From Mesostigma viride (taxonomy: Eukaryota; Streptophyta; Mesostigmatophyceae; Mesostigmatales; Mesostigmataceae): 62,000 nucleotides of DNA. Below, one piece after another: positions 40,035 to 51,331 of this stretch; the stretch's first letter is position 1; each line of letters opens with the position of its first letter. The notes under the pieces were generated by a model. The model worked only from the letters and a program-made list of their open reading frames with translations. It did no database searches and was not told the DNA's origin. The translations under genes and the position numbers were made by a program. Location: assembly GCA_009746045.1 (NCBI GenBank), contig RPFO01000156.1, forward strand, positions 1,421,381 through 1,483,380, in the 5' to 3' direction.

Positions 40035-42070
40035 ATGAGTTCCACCGCAACTGCGGTTTGCCCACTACAAAGCCATCGTTTGCATGAAAATGACGGCACT
40101 GGCTCCTCCGGGACCATTGAGTTGGAAATTGCTGTTCAGAATAGGCAAAATCCCAACCCGGTTGTCGGAGATGGTAAAGATGTCCATACCCGCACTGCAG
40201 ACGTGAGAAATCCATCTGCCGACGGAGTCGTCCAGGAAGACTCTTTATGTCGAATTTGCATGCTGCCTGTCAGTCCTGATGCAGTGGAGGATCCAGACAC
40301 CCGACTAGCTCCTGCAAGCGAGGCACCTGGCAACATGTCCAAGCCATCCGGCATTTTCACCCTCGGCTGCAACTGCTCCGGCTCCTTGGGCGTGGCACAT
40401 CCCGACTGCGCGCTCCATTGGTTTATGAGGGCCAGGCGGAGCCCGTACTGCGAGGTCTGCGGCGGAGAAGTCAAGAACGTGATTGCGGTGGTGCTTAATT
40501 TGCGAAGTCGGCACTCTCCGCCTGTCGGCAGCGCCGACAACGGGGAGCGACAGGCATCCCGCGGCTGCACGATCGTCGCGCCCATCGGGAGTGGCATTCC
40601 GCAACAAACCACGGGGCACCTGTCAATGTACTTGCGCCCCGTGACCCTGGCAGGGACATCGATCAGGCACTACCCGATCCCGGTTGCAGCGCCACCTGCA
40701 CAGAGGGCATCGTCGTTGCCAGCTGGCCGCACCTGGTCCCAGATGATCTCTGAACACGAGGCCAGGGAGGCCCAGGCGTTCCTCTCGCAGCTGCCGCCGA
40801 GCTCGCTGGCCGAGTACACGAGCGTGGGGCAGCAACCTGACAGGGATGAGGGGGACAGCTCCCGGACCACGAGTGATGAGTCCTTGAGCACGGGCCCTAC
40901 GCCGCCAAGTGGCGCCACCACGACTGCTGTTGCTGCTGCAAACTCTGAGACAAGGATAAACGTGGGTGCCAGCAATAGTACAGGGGTGGGGGCGGCGGGC
41001 GGGGGAGTCTCGGACACGGCATTCCTGGCCGTCTTCGTCCTCCTTTTTGTCGCCTCGGTCACCTGCTTCATCGCCGTGTTTCACATGAGTAAGCCGCCTC
41101 GGCCGGTTGCCTTTTTTTGTGCTTATTATAATACTGCGGTGGTATGGTTCTATCGAATAGCATTTGGGTTCTTTGCTTCTGCTGGGTGGGGGGATGCATG
41201 GCATGCCAGACGTACAAGTCCTGCCATTGTCAAGCCCTGCCATTGTTTGAACGGTGTGGCTGCTACCTCGGCGTCTGAGAGTCGCTGCATTTTTCTGAAT
41301 GACATGACTGCTCTTTCTTTCGCATGGGGTGGTAATGTGTGGCATTTCAAGGGCTTTTGATCGTGAATAATGCATGGGGCTACCAATCTGTTCACTATAA
41401 TGCATGTTCCTTGCGGCACTTGATCCTAAGTCACAGGAGAGTTGTCGAGTCGCATGGTCATACACAGTATTTTAAGCTGCCAGGCTGGTGTTGGCATAGA
41501 GCTGATGCAAAGGACCAGAATTGGGCTCACTGAGAATACTGGTCTGCCAAGAGATCCTGGGGCCAGTTGCCGAGGATTGCTCACAAAGGCTTCCACAACA
41601 TTCAGTTCATTGCATATGTGCGTGCACGTGTACACTTAATACGTGCGTACGTGGTATTGGGCGCCGCAGCCTTGTTGATATTTCCTTTGCTACTTTGCTT
41701 TGTTTTCTCACTCTGCGATTTGCGTGCACCATGGCGCTGCGGTGCATAAATTGCAGATGCCGTCCTGGTTATCCCGCTGGCTCTACTGTTTACCTCGGCA
41801 TTTTTCCTTACCTTCTCCGCCGGCAACCTGATGGGTCTCGTCGTCTTCAACAACTTCGGCTTCCTGTGGAGCGCCATTGTGTATGCCGGCGTCGCGTTGG
41901 GGATCATGGCTCTGCTCAACAAGGAGGGCAGCTCATCGTTTGTAGCCGCCTTGCTCATGGGTATCACGTTTGCCATGACAGTGGTTTTGCTGGGGGGGTT
42001 CTTCCTGTTTGACCCATCAACAGGTTCCCTTAGGCTGAAAATGATTTATCGACGTTGTTGTGTGATCTAG
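40035..42070 (+). CDS. RING-CH (MARCH-type) membrane E3 ubiquitin ligase, 2 exons
   Basis: Exons 40035-41088 and 41757-42070 join at ATGA|GTAAGC and AAATTGCAG|ATGCC (phase 1), giving 455 residues. A C4HC3 RING-CH domain has C72, C75, C112, C114, H122, C125, C139 and C142; motifs LCRICMLPV, LGCNCSGSLGVAHPDCALHW and YCEVCGGEV are clear. This fold recruits an E2 to ubiquitinate membrane proteins. A Ser/Thr/Pro-rich linker follows, then four likely membrane segments: AFLAVFVLLFVASVTCFIAV before the intron, and VIPLALLFTSAFFLTF, a segment around FLWSAIVYAGVALGIMALL, and LLMGITFAMTVVLLGGFFLF in exon 2. The zinc domain is N-terminal and cytosolic, as in other MARCH proteins. Without splicing the frame would read on to 41360 with unrelated residues. 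The substrate is unknown. Confidence 0.88.
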
Positions 42071-42083
42071 GATCTATTTTTTC

Positions 42084-42088
42084 TGTAA
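42084..42088 (+). other. Candidate UGUAA polyadenylation signal
   Basis: TGTAA lies 14 bases after the RING-CH stop. UGUAA, rather than AAUAAA, is the usual signal in many green algae. A five-base word is weak evidence alone. Confidence 0.35.
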
Positions 42089-42118
42089 TTAGTTTTTACA
42101 TGGACGGTGTCATTCATT

Positions 42119-42480
42119 CATCGGGAACATGACTCCGTTGGGAGTACATGTATGTAGCACATACCCCGGCTGAGAAGGGGCATATGGCTTTTAATACATT
42201 CTGGGCTACTTTCTGCAAGGGTAGGGTGTGAATTACACCTGCTCTAGGTGCACCAAGTGCACCTGCACCACCATTGTGTATCAGAGCTCAAAGGCCTGGC
42301 ATGGGGTGGAAGATCATCATGGCTATACTGAAAGCCTAGGGCATGGCTTCTCAGCAGAGGGTGACTCTCTGCATAGGTGCAGAGCGTGGCTAAATTCTTA
42401 ATGCATCATCCATGGGGAGTCCCATTCTAGGCAGAGCGTGGCTAAATTCTTAAGGCATCATACATACATTAATTATTTAA
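42119..42480 (-). mobile_element. 3' end fragment of the ORF1-only LINE family
   Basis: In minus sense it contains GTATAGCCATGATGATCTTC, GAATGTATTAAAAGCCATAT, and CTCCCAACGGAGTCATGTTC, and ends in a GAAT-type tail at about 42108-42122. It matches the 3' UTR of the copies at 15912-16983 and 42481-44370. No coding part is present. Confidence 0.75.
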
Positions 42481-44370
42481 TTAATTAATATTAATTAGGA
42501 ACATAACTCCGTTGGGAGTACATGTAGCACATACCCCGGCTGAGAAGGGGCATATGGCTTTTAATACATTCTGGGCTACTTCCTGCAAGGGTATAGGGTG
42601 TAAACTACACCTGCTCTTAGTAAGTGCACCAAGGGCACCTGCATGCACCACCATGATCTCTCAGAGCTCAATGAAGGCCTCCAGGGCATGGGGTGGAAGA
42701 TCATCATGGCTATACAAAGGCTAGGGAATGGCTTCTCAGCAGAGAGTGACTCTCTGCATAGGCAGAGCTTGGCTGAATTCTTAATGCATCATCCATGGAG
42801 GGGGCACTTATGGGCGCACATCACCTGCTGGGCTAATTAAGCCTGACTAATCTACACTACTGCTATATTCCCTAGACTGGGGTTGCTGGGGTGGCAGGGG
42901 GCGCCTGCCAGGGCTTGTGGTCGACGTGGATGACGTCCCCCCTCCAGTATACCGGTTTCCCCCCTGCGCTCTGCCGCGGAGCTGGAGGTAGGTCGGCCAT
43001 AGCTCCCGTCTCCGCTGTTGCTGGGCCGGCAGGGTCAAGTCGTCGTACAGCGTGTCTAGGAAGCCCCCGAGAGCTTCTTCCGGCATTTAAGAAACGACAG
43101 CTTATCCGGCCATGTACTTAAAGGTGAGGAGCTGGGGAGCCGGATCAGCCTTACCCCGCGCGCGGGGAAGGCGGACAGCCGACATCCGCAGCTCACCAGT
43201 GAGTTGCATGAGGGTACGAGTGTCGCACCTAACCATGAGAAGAGTCTCCGAGGTCGCACCTGCCGGCTGGTCGAAGTGCTTGACGGTGACATTGTGGCTG
43301 CGCTTGGTGAGGTCGCGTGTGTGTTGCTTGACTGCTGTGCCGCGATGGTGGAGGTGACCAGTGGAGGTGGTCAGTCAGTGGTGAGCACTTCAGCATGACC
43401 GCCCAGGTCGATCTGGGTGGGATCGGAGCATCGCTGGCTGGGCCTGCAGATGCCGGCTGGGCGGCGATGTCCTTCACCGCCTGGGCAGAGAGGCCTGCCC
43501 GCGGTGTTTTGCAGGCACTCAATTGGCGACGGTGTTGTCGTGGAGCTAGGCGTTTGTCGATGTCGATCGAGGCCGCTGGGCCGGATGTCGGCTGTGGAGG
43601 TGGAGGCGGCAGTGGAGGTGGAGGCGAGGAGGGTGGAGGTGGAGGTGACGTTGGTGGAAAGGTGAGGGAGCTCAGCAGCCAGCATGCGGCCCATTGCTGC
43701 CACACATTGATCTGCAGCAACTGACGGGGAGTCACGCAGTGCTGCTGGAGGGCTTCCGTAAGGATGGCGGACTCAGTGTGGCCGGGTGCGGAGATGGATG
43801 GTCGAGTCCACTCAGCCCAGATCTCGCCGTCAGAGCGCTAGCGCATGAGAAGGGCCGCAGAGGAGGTGTGCTGGAGTTGGGGCCGGGCGCACCTGAATTA
43901 CAGCCACTAGAAAGCTGGATCCGCCGACCCAGGTGCCGTCGGGATCAGTGGATGAGGCGGTAACTGATGTCGTGGAGATGGAGGAACAGCTAGGTCGTAA
44001 AGCGAGGCGTAGTACTATAGTCCCCACTCGATCCCCAAAGAACTGAGAGGCAGTGCATGGCAGCACGCTCGGGGACTGATGTTGGTTAAATCGTGACCGC
44101 CGACCTTGAATTCTGAAGGTTGGGGCCCAAAGCGCGGTTCTGTTGGTTGCGATTCTGCTGGGCCACTGCGTTTGCATGGGATCTGGCGATGCCGAGGGCG
44201 AGGCCGCAGCTAGGAGCCGAGTGCACTAGTAACTGACGCTTGAGTAGTGGCCTCGCTGCCTGGCATGGGCCGCACGGAATCATCACAGCCGGAGCTGTAG
44301 GCGAATTTTCTTGGCTCATCGCAGCTGCCAGGCTGCGTTGCGTAGTCGAGCGTGTGCTCGTCATAATTAT
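42481..44370 (-). mobile_element. Longer copy of the ORF1-only LINE family
   Basis: Minus-strand copy: degraded ORF1 at about 42880-43735, possibly more coding sequence up to 44364, then the shared 3' UTR and a TTAA/TAAT tail at 42475-42497. As in the plus-strand copy, ORF1 passes directly into the 3' UTR with no endonuclease or RT. The 5' limit is not defined; it ends near the satellite. Confidence 0.65.
42847..43735 (-). pseudogene. Degraded ORF1 of the LINE copy
   Basis: Pieces in different frames match the intact relative: LSAQAVKDIAAQPASAGP (about 43430-43480), then CRLSAFPARGVR (shadow frame of the HRLPRARGK region, about 43150-43180), then LTLPAQQQRRRELWPTYLQL (about 42960-43035). Upstream is a Pro/Ser-rich and coiled region absent from the truncated copy. 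Frameshifts make it non-functional. Confidence 0.6.
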
Positions 44371-44599
44371 AATATTGTGTTTTAGTGTTGGAAAAATATA
44401 TCAGCGTGTGCGTCTTAGAAAGACGAAGCGATTGTGATATTCACGGCCGAATCAGGTGCCCAAATTAAGGTGCCCTTGTCCTCAGCATCCTCCTTTACAG
44501 TATGGAGGGGATTCATAAGTGTTTGCTCAATTTCATAAATTTTACTCAAATTTTCCACATGTGATTAAATCCTTATATTTGTCAATAAAGCAGGGGTCA

Positions 44600-45800
44600 T
44601 CCATGAGACCATGAAAATAGACCACCCACAAAAATTGGGCTCATTCTGAGCTCAAATGGTGACATGTGACAGCATACATGTGCAGTTTTTCGTCATTTTC
44701 CCCCTTTTCTTACATGAAACAAATATGAACAGTGGACAAATGAACTCATATCAGGCTGGATTCTTGCAGGCAGCATTTATACCATGAAAATAGACCACCC
44801 ACAAAAAATTGGGCTCATTCTGAGCTCAAATGGTGACATGTGACAGCATACATGTGCAGTTTTTCGTCATTTCCCCCCTTTTCTTACATGAAACAAATAT
44901 GAACAGTGGACAAATGAACTCATATCAGGCTGGGTTCTTGCAGGCAGCATCTAGACCATGAAAATAGACCACCCACAAAAATTGGGCTCATTCTGAGCTC
45001 AAATGGTGACATGTGACAGCATACATGTGCAGTTTTTCGTCATTTTCCCCGTTTTCTTACATGAAACAAATATGAACAGTGGACAAATGAACTCATATCA
45101 GGCTGGATTCTTGCAGGCAGCATTTATACCATGAAAATAGACCACCCACAAAAAATTGGGCTCATTCTGAGCTCAAATGGTGACATGTGACAGCATACAT
45201 GTGCAGTTTTTCGTCATTTTCCCCCTTTTCTTACATGAAACAAATATGAACAGTGGACAAATGAACTCATATCAGGCTGGGTTCTTGCAGGCAGCATCTA
45301 GACCATGAAAATAGACCACCCACAAAAATTGGGCTCATTCTGAGCTCAAATGGTGACATGTGACAGCATACATGTGCAGTTTTTCGTCATTTTCACCCTT
45401 TTCTTACATGAAACAAATATGAACAGCACTTGAACAAATGAACTCATTTCAGGCTGGATTCTTGCAGGCAGCATCTAGACCATCAAAATAGACCACCCAC
45501 AAAAATTGGGCTCATTCTGAGCTCAAATGGTGACACGTGACAGCATACATGTGCAGTTTTTTGTCATTTTCTCGGTTATCTTACATGAAACAAATATGAA
45601 TATTGAACAAATGAACTCAGATCAGGCTGGAAACTTGTAAGCAGCATGTAGACCATCAAAATAGACTGTTTACAGCTCAAAAGGTGACAAATGAAAGGAA
45701 AACAATGCAGTTTGATGCCATTGCCACTGTTCTCTTGAATAAAACATTTTTGTGCGACCAAATGAACTCGATCGATCATGTCAGGCTGGAAACTTGCAAG
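44600..45800 (+). repeat. 173-bp satellite, seven units
   Basis: Units start with ATGAAAATAGACCACCCACA at 44611, 44784, 44958, 45131 and 45305, with variant starts at 45482 and 45655, so the period is 173-177 bp. Conserved words include GTGACAGCATACATGTGCAG and AAATGAACTCATATCAGGCT. Alternating units share TTTATACC or CTAGACC ends, a dimeric higher-order pattern. The last units are diverged. The left edge carries GGGGATTCATAAGTGTTTGC, also found at the edge of the inverted array near 61340. Confidence 0.95.
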
Positions 45801-46170
45801 CATCAACTGAATCATGAAACTTCATGATTCAATCTGAGATGAAATGGGATGGCACAAGAGCAACCCAGGCCATCGACAGACGACAAGGCACATGTCTCGG
45901 CTGCCAGTGGCACGCCACGTACTCTTTCAGTCCAGCATGAATATACAATAAGTACTAAGACATCACCTTCTACTAGAAGCACTGGCTCACTTAATAATAC
46001 ATCAGAAACTAGTATAAGCTTAGCTGGTAAACCAGTCATTGCTAATAGTCCAGTCATTGGAGAAGTTTGGCCACTGCTGCAATGGGCGGCCGACACCATA
46101 GTTGGGCGGAGCGCTGACACGGATGATGGCATCCACGTGGTCACCGGGCGCCATCGTGGCACGGGCGTCG

Positions 46171-46687
46171 TCAGTTCCCAGACATGGCCAGTGTCGCAAT
46201 TGAGTTGAGCGCAGCCACCGCCACAGAGACCGTGCCAGAGAAGGGATCAATGGATGGGAGCCGGCGTCCACCAACCTGCACACCACCACCCAGCACATCA
46301 AGCCAGCATGCCTTAGGGCACGGTATATGAAGGAATAATCAACAAACCAAACAAATATATCCTATATACTCCAACAAACTATTCACAAAGGCAGATTATG
46401 TTGATTCAAAGAAATCACAATAGGAAAGGACATACCTGGGGAAGTTGCATATGAGCCAGCATTTGCTGCACTTGCGCGAGGGGCGCTACTTCGGCGTCCC
46501 CGTCAATTACTCGTGTAGTCGTTGTAGCGGCAGGGAGTGGGAGGCGATAGTGTTGCTGTTGTTGCAGCAGCTGCTGCGGATGCTGCTGCTGTCTAATCAC
46601 CAAGAAAATGTCCTCATGTGAGGACATTTTCAACCCTTGGATGGTGTCTAACTCGTTCCTAAAAGTAGTTACCAGTTGCACTTTGCA
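46171..46687 (-). CDS. Unidentified gene, last two exons (5' part not found)
   Basis: Exon 46436-46687 (acceptor TTTATAG|TGCAAAG) encodes CKVQLVTTFRNELDTIQGLK, then a Gln-rich stretch and AEVAPLAQVQQMLAHMQLPQ, ending at donor CCCCAG|GTATGT. Exon 46171-46275 (acceptor GTGTGCAG|GTTGG) encodes VGGRRLPSIDPFSGTVSVAV then AALNSIATLAMSGN and TGA. The phase-0 join and clean final exon support a real gene end. I do not recognise the product. The first exon or exons should lie upstream, above 46690, but I could not find them. The plus-strand frame 45849-46208 overlapping it looks like a shadow. Confidence 0.5.
46604..46631. repeat. 13-bp perfect inverted repeat inside an exon
   Basis: GAAAATGTCCTCA, TG, TGAGGACATTTTC. 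It would fold into a tight hairpin in DNA or mRNA. Confidence 0.85.
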
Positions 46688-48117
46688 CTATAAAGTCCAC
46701 AAACCAACCTAATAACAATTTTGCCATCCATATTGGGACCAAAGCACACACATATATTGAGTTACTTGGGGGTCATGTTGCCGTGGTCATGTTGCAATGT
46801 CCTATGGGTACATTTTAAGGACCCCCCCAGGGGGATCCGCTGGGTGCGAGACATGATACACCTAAAATGTATGCTGTCAGGTTTAAACAACTTTATTGGA
46901 CCTGGTCTTGGAAAGGCAGTGAAATTGGTAGCCATGCATGGCTTCTGAACACTCACATCACTGGACGTCACAAGGACCCAGCTGTACTATCTAAAAATAA
47001 CTGGAAGATGACAAGCTAAAAATGAGTGGCAGCTGTGCACCAGGGTACCCCCCTGTACTGTAACCGTTAATTAGTCCCTGCAAACTTGGTCTGAACATAG
47101 TGATGTCCGGTATCAGGGTGTACTACACATCTAGCTCTAGCAGCATGCAGACCTAAAAATATCACGGAAATATCTACTGGCATTCGCGCCAGCTCGGTTC
47201 TAAAACTGGTTACGATTTGTAGTTACGAGTAAAACTGGTAACTAGAAATAGGTACCAGTACCATCCAAATTAATTAAGCATGGATACCATTTGTAATAAC
47301 TCACACATTTTAACATATCCATGGGTACGGCATGGAAACATGTTCATGTATGATGTGTTCAAGAGTAGCAATGCTTAACATCCATGAAATATGCTCATTG
47401 TATAATGGTTTACGATTTATGAATGCAGGGGGGTCGCTACGCGAGTGACCAACAAGCACTCAAGTCAACAATATGCCCAGAAAGAAGGCAGGGCCAGGTA
47501 AAGTAAAGGCTGGTCCTGAAAATGCACCCAGGGTGCCCACAACATGTCTACGTTACACCCTCGCTATCCTAGACCCTGCAGCCTGCCGGGGGGGGGCACA
47601 AAATGTAACTGGCAGCCAGGGACCATGGTGCAGGCCAAATAGCAGGTGTAAAGCTAGCTCAAAGCTAGCTCAGTCCAAAGAATGAAATAATAAGAAGCAA
47701 ATACTTGGCAAGGTTAGGTCCATGATCGTTATTGGAGGCTTGGCTGCCACCACGGTGCTCGACAATGATGCTGAAGCCTTCAATTATATATAAAGCAGAT
47801 ACTGCAAAGAGGCACAAATAGCAATACAAGCACAATGTAAGCATGACAAGCTCAAGTTTCCAAGCCAGTCTAGCTCACTTGGACATGAGTTAAAGCGTTG
47901 GAAACATATGGGCAACATCCCAGCAGGCCTTGAAAAAGTTTTCAGCAACAAGGCAGTATATGTGTTAAATCAAACTACCACATTGCAATTCTAAGCACAG
48001 TGACTTCTGCTTGCTGCTGTTTTGACGACACAAGGCCGTTTACCTTTTCAGTGACAACACGGGAAAAGAAAGCATTACCCAGCAAACTTCCTTTAAGTTC
48101 CCCGGACATAGGCGTAA
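46688..48117. other. No supported gene; dispersed repeat at 46986-47205
   Basis: The 46986-47205 segment has an inverted relative at 61776-61945: both contain GAATGCCAGTAG, ATATTTTTAG, CTAGATGTGTA, AGGGACTAATTA and ACAGGGGGGTACCC-like words on opposite strands. The remainder has no domain or long ORF I can support. Confidence 0.5.
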
Positions 48118-48765
48118 TCACAACCACGACGTTGGGCATCGAAAAGAACCGGAATCATAAAGTCTGCGGGAGTTATAAGCTACGATACTCTTGACACGCT
48201 TATTTAGAACGACGCGGTTGCGGATGACATCCGGAACCTTGTTCTTGACGTGCGCCCAGGCCGCCAGCTGCGCGGAACAGCTCAAGAAATATATATTAAA
48301 GGACGGTGACGCCCGGGAAGCACCCAGCCTTGCGGCAAAAGTAAAATATGGCTCGCGCTCGCCGTGGTTTTCGCCAGGCGTGACTGCGATATCACGACGA
48401 AAAAATGGAGACTCTTTGACCCATCTAACTGCCCAGGTCCCTCTGTTGCCCGGGTCGCCCATTAGCCCAGAAGCGTACCATAACCCATACTCGCGATATC
48501 CGCAGCTACTGGGCGGAAAAAGAAATTGTAAAACCGAACAGCATACTGACCTATCATGCAGCCATCTACGTAGCTTCCAGAATTTCTTCACCGTTGCCAA
48601 AATCCGTTCATGAACAATATTTTCGACGTACACAAAGCACCTGCACGTCAATCTTCCCTGACATTGGTTATCTGCCCCATCTTCATGATCTAACACGCAA
48701 ACACCTAAAGTATTTGCATAACACAGGCGTTTTGCCCTCTGGTTCTCAGTTTCACTCATTGCCAT
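48118..48765 (-). CDS. Hypothetical ORF, 215 codons, doubtful
   Basis: A single open frame with mixed composition (starts MAMSETENQRAKRLC, contains GLMGDPGNRGTWAVRWVKES). No domain, neighbours or splice signals support it. It may be chance or a degraded element. Confidence 0.2.
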   Translation of the reverse strand: MAMSETENQRAKRLCYANTLGVCVLDHEDGADNQCQGRLTCRCFVYVENIVHERILATVKKFWKLRRWLHDRSVCCSVLQFLFPPSSCGYREYGLWYASGLMGDPGNRGTWAVRWVKESPFFRRDIAVTPGENHGEREPYFTFAARLGASRASPSFNIYFLSCSAQLAAWAHVKNKVPDVIRNRVVLNKRVKSIVAYNSRRLYDSGSFRCPTSWL

Positions 48766-49008
48766 ATCATATTATGCAGGCACGTTTTGGTAAACAATCG
48801 CCGGCGACGTTGGTTTTGTTCGTGCGCGCACAAAGTAATTACCGGTAGTGCTTGGCAGGCTGTACGCACCTGCAGCCGCGCGCGCGCAAAGACGACGGTC
48901 ACTGTGCTTTGTTCATTCAAATGCCATTTGCATGCGAGGCTCGGACAACACCGCGGACTGTTTGAATCAGAATTTTTTCACTTTTGGATGGTCCTTCGTT
49001 TCTCGCAT

Positions 49009-49884
49009 GTTCAGCCCAGTTCAGGTTGTACGGTCAGTGTTGGGGGTCGGTGCATGGGTTCTCAATGGAATTCTCAATGGAATGCCGCAACAGCCCATTT
49101 TCATTGAGAATGCAAGTCCTTTTCGCATGTTCAGCCCAGTTCAGGCTGTACGGTCAGTGTTGGGGGTCGGTGAATGGGTTCTCAATGGAATTCTCAATGG
49201 AATGCCGCAACAGCCCATTTTCATTGAGAATGCAAGACCTTTTTGCATGTTCAGCCCAGTTCAGGCTGTACGGTCAGTGTTGGGGGTCGGTGAATGGGTT
49301 CTCAATGGAATTCTCAATGGAATGCCGCAACAGCCCATTTTCATTGAGAATGCAAGACCTTTTTGCATGTTCAGCCCAGTTCAGGTTGTACGGTCAGTGT
49401 TGGGGGTCGGTGAATGGGTTCTCAATGGAATTCTCAATGGAATGCCGCAACAGCCCATTTTCATTGAGAATGCAAGTCCTTTTCGCATGTTCAGCCCAGT
49501 TCAGGCGGTACGGTCAGTGTTGGGGGTCGTTGAATGAGTTCTCAATGGAATTCTCAATGGAATGCCGCAACAGCCCATTTTCATTGAGAATGCAAGTCCT
49601 TTTCGCATGTTCAGCCCAGTTCAGGCTGTACGGTCAGTGTTGGGGGTCGGTGAATGAGTTCTCAATGGAATTCTCAATGGAATGCCGCAACAGCCCATTT
49701 TCATTGAGAATGCAAGTCCTTTTCGCATGTTCAGCCCAATTCAGGCTGTACGGTCAGTGTTGGGGGTCGGTGAATGAGTTCTGAATGGAATTCTCAATGG
49801 AATGCCGTTACAGCCCATTTTCATTGAGAATGCAAGACCTTTTCGTATGTTCTGGCTGTACGGTCAGTGTTGGGGGTCGGTGAA
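49009..49884 (+). repeat. 120-bp minisatellite, seven units
   Basis: Units repeat every exactly 120 bp from 49009 to 49848, then a partial unit. Each contains GTACGGTCAGTGTTGGGGGT and ATTCTCAATGGAATGCC and CATTTTCATTGAGAATGCAA, the last two forming an inverted pair (ATTCTCAATG / CATTGAGAAT). Because 120 is a multiple of three, frames stay open and give 40-residue repeats. No start or domain suggests a real protein. Confidence 0.93.
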
Positions 49885-50212
49885 TGAATTCTGCATGAAT
49901 GGAACTTTCATACGCCGCGCTGAGTCGGTGGAAGATCGAGCCACAAAAGAGGCAGGAGAGGCATCATTGGGAGAGGCGTGCCAACCCCGAGCGAGACGAT
50001 GGTGAATTCGATCAAATTGGCTGATTGCAATAATTTTGCGGAGCTAGAATAATCGCTCGCGAGAGCTGCCATGGGCGGTCGTGAAGGTTCAGACTATTTG
50101 AGGCGCCGTGACGAATATGGTGGGGGGCGCTGGAATTGGATGTCGTTGGACATTGAAGAAGTCGACCCTTGACCCCTGGGCCCCCTGTTTTAGCCGCAGG
50201 GGATGAGGCAGC

Positions 50213-50676
50213 TTGCTGGCGAACGTTCGTCGGCGTTTTGGTGTTGCTGAGCCTCTTACGTCCCGACCACCATGGGCCCGTGTCGTACAAGGGGACGGAA
50301 TTTATGCCCAGGCAGTGTCGATTCCCCACGAGGCATACAAGGGCGTAGTAGACGGTGATGACTTGCAGGTCGACCATCTCGATATCAGTGATGACGATGA
50401 TGATCTAGATGGTGGGTGCCGTGAGGCTCGCACAACAGGATTAAAATCGTCTGCCTCGACAGTATTGAAATACGCTACAAATGCCGACGTGATCGCGGCA
50501 GTCGGAGTTGCAGCGCGGTCGGTGTTGTAAACGCCGATGCATCCAAGATCCCGAGAAAGCCCTGTCGTCGTTTGTAATCTGGGAGGCCGCCATTGCATTG
50601 GCGCAGCAAATATTGGGCCAACTACACTGTAGAGCGGAAATCCAGGCGCTGCGGCGACCCAATCAGAGCGGAGCAG
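50213..50676 (+). pseudogene. Left half of an unidentified ORF split by an LTR retrotransposon
   Basis: ATG at 50213 opens a frame with an acidic stretch (DISDDDDDLDGG) to 50530. Coding-like sequence goes on in another frame (ALSSFVIWEAAIALAQQILG then RRPNQSGAG) up to the insertion point. Removing the retrotransposon with one GCAG copy joins this in frame to PSATTDLDAETRLALEGAR at 59076 onward. Small frame changes at about 50520 show decay or introns. Confidence 0.4.
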
Positions 50677-51331
50677 GATTTGCGCAGCAACTCGTCAGCA
50701 GAGCTTGTGAGCTCCTGGTCCTTGCCGGCTGGAATGACCCTAGGCTGCTGGCTAGCAACCTTTATCCTCACACCAGGCCTACGACCCTCGATAGGCTCGC
50801 CACTCGTCGTGACGACCAAGGTTCGTGTGTGAAGACGCTCGTTGCCTCGTTGAGCCTCGAGCTATATGCAACCTCGTTCCATCTTTGTTCCTCGGTCATG
50901 AGCAACGCTGGGCAACGCTACATTGCCAGAGCCTCGTATCGCTGCCTTGCATCCTCGTTGCAGGCAGCATACAGGAATCTCTGGCTATCCTGTGTCTAGG
51001 ACAGCACAGGACCTGCCACAGTCCTGCAAGGACTTACATCCTTGCAGACCTGCTGGCTGGTTACTGGCTTCTACTAGCCACAGTACCGTTGAGCCCTCAG
51101 TACACTGTGTCCCAGTCACGTGAGAGTACAGGCTAAGCCTGTGCAGGCACGGCCTGCCACGTGTCCTGTCCACTATGCCCTGAGTGTGCCCCGCCCTCGC
51201 CCACCGGTCGGCAGTACTTCGGGACTTGATAACTTTCTAGTCCCTTGTCTGTTCTAGGCGGTTGACACGGCGTTGGAAAGGTCTCCTCAACCTGCATCCA
51301 TCTAGCACATTGGTGCCCCAATATGCTAACT
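50677..51331 (-). repeat. 3' LTR (minus sense) of the Copia-like element
   Basis: 655 bp, identical to 58417-59071 except position 50884. In minus sense it follows AACAAGAAAGGGTTGG, a purine tract at 51332-51347. Confidence 0.85.

Noticed and set aside
41339-41749. Small ORFs between the two RING-CH exons
   Set aside because: They lie in the 668-bp intron whose splice sites and phase agree with the membrane segments on both sides.
45849-46208. Plus-strand ORF of 119 codons
   Set aside because: Overlaps the better-supported last exon of the minus-strand gene (46171-46275) and has no domain.
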